A stretch of DNA of 64,000 bases from Polytrichum commune (lineage: Eukaryota; Streptophyta; Polytrichopsida; Polytrichales; Polytrichaceae). This document shows positions 21,314 to 33,749 of this stretch, in pieces. The notes beneath the pieces were generated by a model. It was not told where the DNA came from. It did no database searches and saw nothing but the letters and a program-made list of their open reading frames with translations. The number at the start of each line of letters is the position of its first letter. Position 1 is the stretch's first letter. Made by a program: the position numbers and the translations under genes. The stretch is from the NCBI GenBank assembly GCA_950295325.1, contig OX485807.1, positions 4,030,501 through 4,094,500 on the forward strand. Direction: 5' to 3'.

Positions 21314-23189
21314 CTAGGTGGAGCTAAAGAGCAAAGGCTTATGCGAGAGTGCCGAGCAAAGACTTAAGCCAAGGGTTAGGTGGAGGAGGAGCTAGGGTTT
21401 AACCCTTAAAGGACATATGCTTTCCCAATGCCACACCCAAAATATCTTTTAAAATTCATTTTAAGCATGATTAACCAATTAATTTATATAGGCTCTATTC
21501 TAAAGAAGTATAGATCTTGCTAAGGTGCTCGATTTGGCATTCTAAAAACCCCATTTGGTGCAATGGAGTAGAAGTTTTGAACAAGATTCTCCCAAAACAA
21601 TACCAAGCCCGTGGGGCAGCATTGTCCTTTAAGGGTTAAGATAAGACCCCGCCCCCTAGCTCAATACCCCTAGCCTAAAAACTTCTATTCAAACCCCCCC
21701 CCCCAGCCCAAGACTACATTAAAGTGATGAGACATTTATTTGAAGGTTAGAGAAACATCGAAGCAAGCTTCACACATCAAGTAACAACAAACCACACGAA
21801 GATGAAGGAGAGGGCCAACACATTGGAGCAAGAGGAGAATGCACAAAGAACAGGAAGAAGCTGAACCGGAAAGCGGCCACGGAAATAAATACTTGTCCAC
21901 ATAAATAGGTACCCGATCACATAAATACAAGGAAGACGCATGGTTATATGAGTATTAATTCACAAATAGAGTAGGTAGTGATCATAAATATACAAACTAG
22001 AGAGGGAGATCATAAATATACAAAAAAATACTATGAATATTAGTGCCATCGATTCGAGGAACAACTTATGAGGATAATGTAGGCCATCCAGGCCATATAG
22101 GAAGGAGAATAGAGGACTAGTGATTAGTATATGAATGAGGGGATTTTTGAACCCACCTCATTTATACTTTGAGGATTAGTAACTACCAATTATGTTAGTA
22201 AAATATTTTGATAAGTTTATATTTTTACAAATTTTGGAATATATAGCCAAGGTAAATATAAAAGTAGAAATTTAGGATTTTAAACATCCAAGAGGCTTAA
22301 TAGTTGTAACCGTTTGACAAAAACCCTCATCTTTGAATATTAGAGCTAAAATATGATCTAGAGAGAAGGAAAATAAATATAAATTAGAACATAGATTCTT
22401 GTAAAAAGAGAAAAAACTATTTATAGGGAGATATTTTTAGGAGACACATATAGATGGAACTTTAGGATATTGATACACCTTTAAAACTCGCTCTATCTTA
22501 GTTGTTTTCACGATCAATGAGCCTTACATTAAGAGTGGAGATAATTAAGGTTGACTCCAAAGAATCATATTCAAATTATAAAGAAAGGTTGATAAAATAT
22601 ATAATTATTATGACTGAGCATATTAATGAGGCATGGTATTTTTCAAGCGATTATAAAGTTACATGATGTTACATTGTGAGTCTTCCTAGCTATTCTGCAA
22701 AGTTCATCATAAAAACTTCCATCCAAGACCCTCGGCCTAAGACTACATTGAAGATTTTCATCCAAGACCCTCAGCTCAAGACCCCAGTCTTGATAGGAAA
22801 GAAGACTTTAATCCTTAAGGAAGTCATGACCTAGACTAGACTTAGAACTTTGGGAAGTCTCAAACTTAAAGAGGTAGTTAGGAATAACTACATCAACCAC
22901 AACATGTTTGTGGAAACTAGATTCTAAGAAATAGTTTCAACCATCTTAAAATGAATAAATCTATAGATACTAAGTTAAGATTGTGAAGATTGATGTGCTA
23001 TATTTAGTCACTCTGATCATATAATATAATTAGTATATTTCTAGATGCCACAAACTATATAGAGGGGGAACTTTAGGACCCTAATGTACTTCATTTGGCC
23101 CAATTATTTTGTATGAAGTGTCAACCGAGATCTTGATGAAAGTGGGAAACCACTTGGGACTTGGAATGTTACCTTACTACCATGAAGAC
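21314..23189. other. Non-genic stretch
   Basis: No gene is recognised. A poly-C run lies at about 21697-21706. Around 22720-22790 the phrase ATCCAAGACCCTC occurs twice within a short imperfect tandem duplication. Confidence 0.4.
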
Positions 23190-23535
23190 ACTTAAGGCTC
23201 CAAATTAAGCCGATTTCATAGAACTACTTCACGCGTTAATCAGAGTTTTCTCTTGAAAATACTTAGGGCTTCAAATTGAGCCGATTTCATAGCAATACTT
23301 AGAGCTCCAATCAGAGCTTTATCTCGAAGACACTTGACACTTGGACACTTGGATGTCCGGAAGTTCCAAATTGAGTTTTCGAATAGAAATTACTTAGAAA
23401 AATATAGAAGTTCAAAAGTGAGTCTTTCTCAAAGAAATTGCTCGGCATCCAAAGGCTTGAAATTGAGTTTTCCTCATGAATACTTGAGATTTCTTAGAAG
23501 CTCATAATTGAGTCTTTTCTCACGGATACTTAGAA
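23190..23535. repeat. Degenerate tandem array
   Basis: A phrase of the type ACTTAGRGCTTC-AAATTGAG-TTTTCTC recurs about six times at roughly 50-60 base spacing with many changes. It has no coding potential and looks like an old minisatellite. Confidence 0.5.
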
Positions 23536-25734
23536 TTACTAGAAATTGAAAACTTATACAAATGTTACTCAATTTAATACATAAGATTTTACTTGAAAGA
23601 GAATTTAAGAGTTGAAGGAATTCGTACAAGGCCGTCAAGTAGGCCAAATCCACCATCATCACCTCTTTAAGTTCTAAGTTAAGATCTCACATCATGAAGG
23701 TCCTTAATAAGTTGAATCAAGTCAAGTATTAATAAATAGGAGAATAAGCCCATAATTAATCTCGGTAACTTATGAGCAAATTTGAAGGAAATATTTAAAA
23801 CCAATTAATTAATAATTAAAATAGGAGGATCTTAACTTAGTCCAAACAAGTTGCAAAAAGGATGAAAAATCACTTGACCTTGATATTACACTTGGGAATA
23901 ATATTGGAAGACAAAATCCTAGTCTATCCTAGAGACACCTAACCTTCACATTAAGGCCTTAGGAGAACGTGAGTTGAAAAGTATTGGATACTTACCCCAT
24001 AGAGAATCTACAAAGCCTAGGAATTCAATACAACTTAGAATTTCAGACAAGGAACATCCTATCAACTAGGTAAATTGGAATTTGTTTAATTAAGGGCGAA
24101 TGTTTTGAATCATGTTCAACATACTTGTGAGAAATTATAAACCAAAGGAATCTTATTATAATGTTGATTTGATATTCGTAGGTCATAAGTGGGATAAACA
24201 TACTTACATGTTGAGAATGATGTTGGGCATGCAAGATTCCTTATTACCCTAGAGACACTTGACCTTGAGATACTTGAGCATCTAATCCGTGTGAACTACT
24301 AAGGCTAAAGAGATTCAACATATTAGAATCCTAGAAGTAAATCCCCATAAATATTCACATAGAAGTGTGTGTTTGGGAACAAGTAGTGCAAAGTATACTT
24401 GGAAGAGATGACTTCTCACTCTTAGGAATTAAGGCTTCCATTGGCTAAATTTCTAAGGGGTTTATTAGTCATAGAATATAGGTTATAAAATCCTAGAGAC
24501 ATATTATTGGGCTAAAGTGTAAAGGTCTAAGGAGTTGGAAATTTTATTTGAAATTATGGAAATAAGAACTAGTCAAAGGCATATGAGCTAATCTCATCTC
24601 CTAAGTTATAAGATTGTGTAAACCGGTCAGTAGCAAGTTACACCGTCTAAGGCTGAGGAAACCTACATGACCGTAAGGCGACCTCAATAAGCACTGTGAG
24701 ACCCTAGAAAATGCATCAGAAGATCTCCATATGTTATTACTTTGGTTGGAACTCCTTTGCTCTATCCACACTTGCTCATAAGTGCTATCTTGTGAGCGGT
24801 GAGCAATGAGCGGTAACTTGTGAGCAATGAGGAAGGCAAAATATTTGGTCACATGCCCACTAGTATCTTATAACCATGTTATTTTGGCATGAAGAATAAA
24901 ATTTGGTTCAGTAAAAAGAAAGGTGGGGAGGATAAACAACATGAATGCTAGATTGTGAGTAGTGAGAAATGAGCATTAAGTAGTGAACAATGAGAAAAGA
25001 ACAATATGAACAGGACTAATGGACAAAAATATATCATATACAAAATTTCATAGTTGTATCACATGTCTATGACATCTTGATAATGATTATCATTGACATT
25101 CATAGTATGAACAATTAAAAAAATGAAACAAAACATATTACAAAGGATACTTAATTTTGAAATAGGTCAATGATACAACATAAACATAGAGAGTGCAAAG
25201 AAGATAGAGTTGGGCACAAAACATGTGTAACTCCAATGCATAGCATAAGTAAAGAAATGATGCCAATAATGAAACCTTTAGTAGTGATAGTCAAACATGT
25301 GCTAACAAAAAAATAATTATAACTATAACTTGTCATGATGGATGATGTACATGATTTGGCCTCTAACTCTATGAAATCCAAAATGCGCCGATTATAATGT
25401 TTAGGTTTTCTATGTGTTGAAGGGAAGGTTGAGCAATAAGAATGGAAGCCATGGTCTCAACATAGATAGAGAGCCCTCGTGGGAGTGATGAACTTGCTAA
25501 AAACCTTGGATCTACAAAGAAAAAAAGGCCCCAATGTCGGCTACATTGTGGTAATACCTTGCTAGTACATGACAATATAAATGTCTTAATAATTATGAAC
25601 TACTTCATAAGATTTCAAAAAATATACAATATGCTTTGGAAAAAAAAAGACAAAACTAACCATATGAAGCATTTAAAGAACAAGAAAAAAGAAAAACTTA
25701 TTGACAAAATAGATTGATGGCCTCGCGGTTAAGA
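23536..25734. other. Non-genic stretch with a small GAGC repeat
   Basis: Nothing coding is recognised. Near 24790-24832 words like GTGAGCAATGAGCGGT repeat three times, and a related AGTAGTGA-x-AATGAG pattern recurs near 24958-24995. Confidence 0.4.
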
Positions 25735-27959
25735 ATTGTAATATCATCCGGGTCTTCAGAATTGATGTCTTTGCCAATGGCTAAAGGGGATTGAATAAAC
25801 TAAGGCTTCAAGATGGAATCAAAAACATCTTTATCACCTTCCAATGGCAAGAGGTAATGCTTCAAAGTGCAGCAAGCATGTATGGAGAATCCTCTCAAAG
25901 AGATCATACACAATTATGAAGAGAACAATAAATGAGAGAATGTTAGTTGGTATTATGATTATTTTAAATATATATATCAAAAGTAAAAATATATATATTT
26001 GTAAATGCAATGAGATTTGCAACAATGCCTTTAAGTTTTGACAAAGCATCAACCAAAACTTGGATGAACAATGATTGTTTTTCTTGTGGGCTCCTCCAAG
26101 GTGTGAGACCATTATCTCTCATAAGTTGAGAAGTAGCATCCATGAAGTTATATAAAATATCATTATCCAAATCCATACCACTCTCCATAGGATCTTTGTT
26201 GATATTCATTTGAAAAGGCAAAGTCATGCATTTTAATCTAGAAGTACTGCGAAAAGAGTGAACAATCTAGAGAGTGTGAGTTTGATTATTTTCAAAACAA
26301 ATCAAAAGAAAGTAAAATGACAACCCAATCAAAATACAATGTAAACAAACAAAAATGATTTATGAAAATGAGAAAAAAACTCATAATTTACACCCTTCAT
26401 TTGAAAATCAAACTTTGATCTGGGGTATGAACAAACATACAACTTCATGCGGAAATAGTGAGTCTATGAAGCACAAATTAGTGGTATGTGGTTGAATGTA
26501 AAATATAATTGGACATACAAAACAAAGAGGAGAAAATAAAATACAATTCATTTAGAATGTACCGTCAAAGATGAATCCAATGGAGAACACAAGGGCAATT
26601 CGCTAAAACCCCACCAATCCTTTAGCAATACTAAATCATAAGACGCCGCATACGTTCTCACGTCATCCCTACCATCTTTCTTCTCAAGGACAAAGAGTAG
26701 CAATGGGCCATCATCAATGAGATATGCAATTGCAAATTCAAAGAGTGCCTCAATGTTCTTACTCTTGTGGATGTTCTAAAAATGAATGCTATTAGGTGGA
26801 TATGAAACACTGGACACATGTAGTCCTTCTAAAAAATTTGCAACAATTAAGTCAAACCCTCCAAATGTACAAGCCTTCAAAGATACCTTTCTATTCTGCC
26901 TAAAAATCATCTTCAAACAAAAAATTATTGCAAAAATTAAAATCAATAACAATACATTTGACATAATCAAAAGCATTGACTATAAATGACAAATAAAATA
27001 CAAATAACTCATAATTTTTACAAAGTCAAATGTTATCCCTAATAGGAAGTTCTCATAAGCAACATTATCCATCATTGTTGCTATTGAAAAAAAATTCAAA
27101 CACCGAAAATTTTGAACCAAAGAAGTAAGGCAATACTCACAATGAATTTTGACAACTCTTGAGAGCACAAATCATGTGAAATGGATGGAGGAATAGATAC
27201 ATTCTCCAAAGGGTGACTATGAATGGGTATTGAAGGACTAGAGGAAGGTGGACTTGGACTAGACTAGGTGCAACAACGATAGGACGAGATGGTATGCTAC
27301 GGATTTAGCACCATGATTATCTTTACCTTTCATACCTGGTATCGCAATTTTTTTGGCCACCTCCTCCTCATTGTCTATCATATCATCATCCTCAGACAAG
27401 TCTATGGGACAAGCTTGATTTTTCTCCCTTTGTTGTATGAAATGTAGAGGGACTCTAAAGAAACCAAGGACTATATTTCAATGTATTAAAATTATTTTGT
27501 TTTGTTGATTTGTTGATTTGTTGATAGAATGCAAAGGTTTGAAGATTTGTCAACCCACAAGGCAAAATTGCTTAGAAGGGTATTTACAAATATTGCATTA
27601 GACGGCACTAGCTCCTGAATGAAATACATACTGAACAAAAATAACATTTTAATGATGGAAAGGTCAAACCAAAGAAAACACTTATTTTGAATGAAGGATG
27701 AAAATGATATGTAAGGAAAATCAATGGAATACATGTATCGTAATTGTTTGATAGCAATGTCTTCATCATGGACTTTGCCTAACATACTGCATTTTATGAA
27801 TGCACCCTACTCACTAACAAAAAACCGGAATGAATTTGTCCAAAGTAAAATACGTCATTTCTCAACGTAGGTAAAAGATTCCAAGATAGGCACATCCCAA
27901 TTGATCTTTTGTCCAAATTCTTCTTCATACTTTGAAATTCCTTCAAATCCATCCTCCAA
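25735..27959 (-). pseudogene. Broken beta-class DNA methyltransferase-like gene
   Basis: Read on the minus strand, at least five coding-like blocks lie in a sensible order. (1) 27959 to about 27849, after a TTTTGTAG acceptor, with L-E-D-G-F-E-G. (2) About 27437-27312, an acidic linker with D-L-S-E-D-D-D-M. (3) 26910-26548, with F-D-L-I-V-A-N at the motif IV position, one TAG near 26778, then L-L-L-F-V-L-E-K-K-D, V-R-T-Y-A-A-S, K-D-W-W-G and E-L-P-L-C-S-P-L. (4) 26247 to about 26017, after TTTTCGCAG, with D-N-D-I-L-Y-N, T-P-W-R-S-P-Q-E-K and a decayed motif I (N-L-I-A-F-T-N). (5) About 25905-25735 with H-Y-L-L-P-L-E-G-D-K-D-V-F. Motif IV before motif I is the beta-class order of SAM-dependent N4/N6 amino-methyltransferases. 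Both the D-P-P-x and F-x-G-x-G motifs are lost, and two in-frame stops occur, so it should be inactive. A spliced host gene or a transposon cargo are both possible origins. Confidence 0.5.
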
Positions 27960-28409
27960 CTACAAAACAATACATATACATGAAACAGATGTCAACAACC
28001 ACATACGAGTGTTTGACAAAATAATATTAATAACATTAATAAATAAGGGTTTGGTTGGGCCCAAATGACATTTTGATTGGTCATTCCTCCATAATTTTCT
28101 TCTTGACATCCCCAAATAGAAAACAAAGAGACTCATGTTACATATCACTCAAATTCTACCACTTGAACGGACTATGTCTATGTGTGGTAGTTGGGTTATG
28201 GCAACTTTGGCAATGCTTTCTATGGCTAATGTGTATGCTCGGTCCTCCCTTAGGCATAGTATTGTATGGCATTTTCATCTTGGGAGATAACATGAGCATC
28301 AACCTTTTTTTTCCTAGTTACTAGTAGCCACTTTGGTACAGTGAAGTTAATTGATTTACACACACATGTTTAAAAGATTGGATTCTTGCCTTCTAAGGTG
28401 CCACCTCCA
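27960..28409. other. Non-genic stretch beyond the methyltransferase-like relic
   Basis: A minus-strand stretch near 28055-28148 may be a further exon of the relic, but it shows no motif I can name. Nothing else is recognised. Confidence 0.3.
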
Positions 28410-28549
28410 CTCTTTGTGGTAAGAGGTGGCGCCAACTAACTTCACATGGGTGAAGTAGAGTCGCCTAAAAATTGGGACCCTCTTTGTGGTAAGGGGTGGC
28501 GCCAACTAACTTCACATAGGTGGAGTGGAGTCGCCTAAAAATTGGGACC
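28410..28549 (+). repeat. Two-copy 70-bp tandem repeat
   Basis: Two adjacent 70-base units, each starting CTCTTTGTGGTAAG and ending AAAAATTGGGACC, differ at only a few positions. Each contains GGTGGCGCCAACTAAC and GAGTCGCC. The GTCGCC...GGGACC wording recalls plant LTR-element sequence, but no LTR pair was found. Confidence 0.85.
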
Positions 28550-29076
28550 CGCCTCTATGCTCAATTATTTGGAGTAGCCAAGGAGCTCCACTGCGAGACA
28601 TGGATGGAGCCCATCCTCCCATCCAAGGGCTCACGTTGCCTAGGGTTTAGTTGGGTGGGGTGAGTGGTGTCGTCACTTTCTCCTTCATTCTCCACCCCTA
28701 CAGTCGCCACCCTCTTCCTCTCCCATCTTATACCTTGTAGCCTCTTTATTCATGTAGTAGTGATAAGTGGCGCCACTTTTTGATTGTAGTGGAGTTTATG
28801 AAATTTGGGTACTAGATTTCAAGTTTCAGAGTGGAACGCATTAATGGTGCTTGAAGGTGTCAACCTCCCTACCTACCTATTTGTACTTGTAGGTGTAATT
28901 ATACGAGTCATATTTTAAAGTACTGATGTCCATTTTGGGTGTATTCTCTTGTTTAAGTGGGTTGGTCCAATCTTTTTAGGTGTAGAAATGCATCAGGCCC
29001 TTCAATTGTAGGATGTTTCAACGCCAATCATCGTATATGTGTACAAATTGGTGCAATTTTGGGTGCACATTAATAT
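28550..29076. other. Non-genic stretch
   Basis: Several short GGCGCCA or GTCGCCA words continue from the tandem repeat to about 28790. No coding sequence is recognised. Confidence 0.35.
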
Positions 29077-29320
29077 TTGAGAGAGTTGATTCAACCTCTC
29101 TTATCCCAACAAGGTTCGGAAGTACTTCCCCCTATCATCATCATATCAGGAATAAGAGGAACCATACACACAACCACTACCAAACATCTCCAAGATCTCC
29201 AAATCCCCATCCTCAAACCCACAAATGAAGACCTTCTCACAAATTGCAATAAGATATCTAACCCCTATCATCCTCAACAAAGGAAAACTAGAGAAACAAG
29301 CCTTGGTCCCACTAGACTAA
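29077..29320 (+). pseudogene. Second relic of the RLE-type LINE, C-terminal end
   Basis: The frame beginning L-R-E-L-I-Q-P-L-L-S-Q-Q-G and continuing P-P-I-I-I-I-S-G-I-R-G-T-I-H aligns with the end of the LINE at 1-3460, which has P-L-I-N-T-L-Q-N-N-G-W and S-P-I-I-T-I-T-T-G-V-R-G-A-I-H. After a frameshift near 29262 the last residues L-N-K-G-K-L-E-K-Q match L-N-M-R-K-L-D-N-K-Q of the first copy, and both then stop; here the TAA is at 29318-29320. The sequence is A/C-rich like the first copy. It is followed near 29480-29505 by a similar T/C-rich tail. Only the nuclease-domain end survives, as expected for 5'-truncated LINE insertions. Confidence 0.65.
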
Positions 29321-31738
29321 ACTTGGTACTAAACTATGAAAACTGCCCCACAAGTACTCATTGATACTACTACTAACCCACAATCCACCTATGAAATAGG
29401 CATTAAGCCAACTCTGTCCCCTACGTCCATTTGGACATGGGTTGGAAGTGGTGAACGAACATCGCATGTTAGTGTAAAAACATTGACGTTCTTTCTTCTT
29501 TCTTTTTGAAGAAAATTGGTGCAACACTTGTTGGCCTAAGATGTTGCTAAGTGCTTAAAACATATGATATGTGCGTGTTGATCCTCTCATACATTTACAG
29601 ACTATTTGAACTTGGAAGCCTCTAGAGATTTAAAGGGCTAGTGAAACTTTTTCTTTAGCAACCAATTCAATACATGGCCAATTTCCCCCTTAGTTTGTGG
29701 TGTGTGTGGCCACTTGTAGACTATGAATATAACTTTGGAGCTACTTATTATACAAGGAGCCATTGTTCACCTTATCAAAGCATACATGTAGCCTTGGATT
29801 TCTTCCATATACAACTAGAAGTCGCCACCCAAATTGACATATAGGTTATGTGCATTTGCCAAATATTCCCTTTCATCATCTAAATATAGCCACCCTAATC
29901 TCCACAATAAAATTTATGCTTGCCACCTAGACTACTTGTGAGCTCAACATGTAGCCAAACCTACTACTTTTAACCCCTAAATCCTTGAGAGACCCAAAAT
30001 GACCAATTTTTTTTTAATGTTTTTTGTTTTGAATGAGACCTTTGACTTTTTTTAGATGTAGGTGAAAAATTTGTCAAAATTAATGAATTTTATTTTGCAT
30101 CCAACGCCCCAAATGTCATTAGATTTAGACTAAACCTCATGATACACTAGGAATTGTGTCAGATAGGAAAACAACACTCACATGTACTTGGAAAGCTATG
30201 AAAATTTGCAAGGATTTAGTTTATTTCAAATTTCAGATTTCTACTATCGAGATTGGTAATTGGAGTTTTTGAAGATACTTAAACAATATTATGTAAGGTT
30301 GGATGTAAAACAAAGTGCTACACATTACAAGGGCTCTCCAAAAATCACATTTCGTACAAACATAAAAAAAAATTCAAGCCTCAAAGTTTCACAATTTGGT
30401 TGGAAACCTTATGCAAACCGAGAAATCTTATGCAAACAGTAGGGCTAAGGTTTATTTTTAATGATCTACCCCGCCCATTATACCTTCACATATGTACTAG
30501 AATCTCATTCACATTGCCATGTGGATGGTTGATTTTTTTGGATAGCTCATACAAAGGCCAATATCATATCCGTACAGTTGGATGCTCAAAAACACTTACA
30601 AATTGAGTCCTAAATTAATGTCTCTTAGAAACAATGATTTGAGGCCAATTTTGAGGAGAATGGTGCTTAGGGATGTAGGGGTTAAAAAAACAAATAACAT
30701 GGACCAATGAGCATGGTAGGAGCCATGAGGGCATAGTTATTTTGGGTGTGCAGTCTTTGAAGATACCAATGTTTATTGATTTATAGAAACATGATTTGGG
30801 GGGGGGCTTGAAGGGTATTGGCCAATGCATGTACTACTTTGTTGTGGTAGTTAGCATGGAGATTGTTTATGTGTTAGTTTGAGCAACATGAGAGTAGGTG
30901 AAGGCAATTGTCATTTCCTCTCAAGAGGCAAAAATTGCATAGCAAGAAGATGTCATGCTTGAGTACATGTTTTATACAGTTGCACATTAATCATGAAAAC
31001 TCATTGAGTACATGTTTTATATGGCTGCATGAAGACACTTTTTTTAATTAATTTGACACCATAAATAGTCTTCAAGCCACCAAATTAAGCTAGTCAAGTC
31101 ATTAGAGATGAATCGGCCATGAATTTACGGGGTCAAGTTTTTATGTTGGGTAGATGAGAGGTACGCTCGTATGCGATTGCTCTCTCTCTCCGGAGGAGCG
31201 AGGTGAGATCATCATGAAGTTGAGTCACAAAAGCGGGTAAGCAAGTGGAAGGGGTAATTTTCAAGAGAGGGGGGGGGGTGACGTAAGGAGCCGACAAGGA
31301 AGGGAGGGGGACCATATTACAAGGCGGTGCGGTAGTGTTTGCATGAAAAGGTCGTGAGCTTTGTGGCTAAATGTCGTGGTAAGACTCGTATGCAGCCAAT
31401 TTTCATAGGATACTTGCTCCACTCGGGTATCGTAGTACGTCAAGTACTTGGTGACTCATTCTATGGGTCCTACGGAATGGATCTAAGTAACGCGAGGCGG
31501 GGGTGGGCGGGCAAACCCTTGTGCTAAAGTCGGTTCACTTGGTCCAACATTGCATGATCATGGATGGGCTCTTTAACCCCCATCACCACGATCACTAGTA
31601 TTAACTCTCTCCAAGTGTTCTTTCGTTGATCTAGTAGTTAACGTTAATTTGACGCCGAATGGTAGTGAAGTGAAGTGTCCTAACCCTACGCGAGACTTTA
31701 TATTTCAAAAGTTGCATGGAGACAACTTAACCGGTTCC
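29321..31738. other. Non-genic stretch
   Basis: No gene is recognised. Poly-G runs occur near 30798 and 31268. CpG is more frequent from about 31130 to 31530 than in the flanks. Confidence 0.4.
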
Positions 31739-33038
31739 CTAGGTTTGAACTTTGATTACGAGCTCATTGGATGATTTCTTCAAACTTGACAACACTGGGA
31801 ATGGATTCAGAGAAGATAAGTTTTGAAAGTGAACATCAAGCAAGAATTGGTCCAAACATGTTGTGTCAAAAGTCCTTGGCATAGTAGCTTGGGTCTTAAG
31901 CCCATGCCCTTGGTGCCGTGAGATCCAACGATCCAATTCTACCGGATTCCGGAATGAGGGCTTTGTCATCCTCCTTGACTTGTAAGTGCCATATTCTACT
32001 CGATCTATCAAATATGCATGAACCTTTCGTTCTTGATGATCAAGATGTGTGAGTATGGGGGCTTGGAACTTAGTGCACATTTCATACGATCGTGTGGGCA
32101 CATTGATAGGCGGTGCTCGTAGAGATTAGTGTGACCCGACCGTTGTAGATAGAGAGGTTATCGATTCATGCCACATGTCAACCCCCATAAACTTGCAACG
32201 AAGTTACTCGACGATTGAACCCGAAAATGTCCAAGAAAATCCGTTGTGCATTGATGGACATGTAAGTGCTTGATTAGTGCCCGTCTTGAAGCCCAACGTG
32301 GCCTATCCCCCACTCGTAGTTTATTGCCCCGGATGTTGTTTGCACGTGGGCTTTGCAAACCATCAATAGCTACATGGAGTAGTGTCGGGTCATTCTTAAT
32401 ACCTTGTCGGCCCATATTAAGTGGTCGAGGTGGGTCCTTGCTCGTTATTGTTATTGTTATCACTGCTCCCCCAATGCCCAAAGCAATCTAAGGCTCTTCG
32501 GACGCAGGGCCATTAACTAAAACATTTCTATGGCACATCTGCTGCATACATGGTTGGGATGGTTTCCGGGGTCAAGCGAAGCAAACCCAAGAGGTATCTA
32601 GTAATGGTATTGAGAGACTATTGAGTGAACACACGTTTGTTTTTGTGGATAAGTTGCCATGTAGGTACCCTTAGCCATGGCGGTATCCTCACATTATGGA
32701 AGAGCCATCTCTAGTTTCAAGACCTCGCTCATGTTGATGAAAGCCAAAAACAATTCATGAATCTCCTCATTTGGTGACACATAAGACTCCACGAATTGCT
32801 TGCTAACATATGGGAATGCCCCCCATGCTGATCGACAGCCACAAGAAAAAACCGAGTAAACTACATGCCTGTTGTTGCATTGATTGTTGCAATGCGTAAC
32901 GGTCACGACCATTATTTTTAAAGATCGTGCATTATCTATATATCCCTGAGTCAAACTGTTACTCCACTGTGTTTGTTTCTGTGCAAGACGAAGGGAGACA
33001 TGATCGTGAAGATCAATGAGCAGAGAAGTCGTAAGCAT
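31739..33038 (-). other. Three unidentified minus-strand ORFs
   Basis: Minus-strand ORFs of 114, 107 and 120 codons lie at 33038-32694, 32481-32158 and 32101-31739. The composition is more balanced than the AT-rich flanks. The first has a plausible protein-like end with G-C-R-S-A-W-G-A-F-P-Y-V and N-E-E-I-H-E-L-F. I recognise no domain, and the intervals between them carry stops. This may be the relic of a transposon or gene, or chance. Confidence 0.25.
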
Positions 33039-33749
33039 GCAATCATGGAGAATTAGTTTTGAATCATTCTAGGTGGAGAATTAGGTCGTGCACAATTTCA
33101 TATACACTGATTGCAAGTTCACATTGTTTCATCCTGAGAAAGCAGTCAAGGGCTGTGGCATCCTTTTACGTGGAAAGAAATTTCTGGACTCGGAAAGTGT
33201 GCAGGGTGGACTAATTTAGAGTGCTGCTGCTGAGAATTGGCATTGCTTTGCTTTTACAGAGCAAGAAGAGATTTGATGATTCCGCTCACAGGCAGGAAAA
33301 TTTCAAAGAAATAATTTACAGCACACTGAAAGTGTGCCACACTTCATTGACAGTCAAGCTTACTCTCATATTGAGCGTTTTCATGTACAGAGGGTAAGGA
33401 ACTAGTTACATAGTGAGCCATTCTGAAGTAATAGATCTAAAACGTGATTCCTTCTAAATGCTTCTAAACCTACAATACTTTTCTGCTAACATCCGAGTAA
33501 AAAAACAAACTCAAGCCAAATTTGTTGTAGAAATTTACCACCTTCAATGATGCACCCATGCAGCTCCTTTTTGAATTACTCAGATATAACTCTTGTACCG
33601 TTTCAGGTGTGGAGGTTGTTCCCCTTGCACCTGCATGTGAAGTCTGCCAGACTGAAGGGCCAAAAAATTTGGTGAACTGATGCAATGCAACTGCTAATCC
33701 TCAAATAATTTCATGGCAGAAACGTGGACAATGCATAGACATTGCCACA

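Noticed and set aside
5550-31275. Poly-G and poly-C runs (about 5550, 9130, 21697, 30798, 31268) as functional quadruplex sites
   Set aside because: They are single runs scattered in unconserved intergenic DNA, possibly with uncertain length; no feature depends on them.
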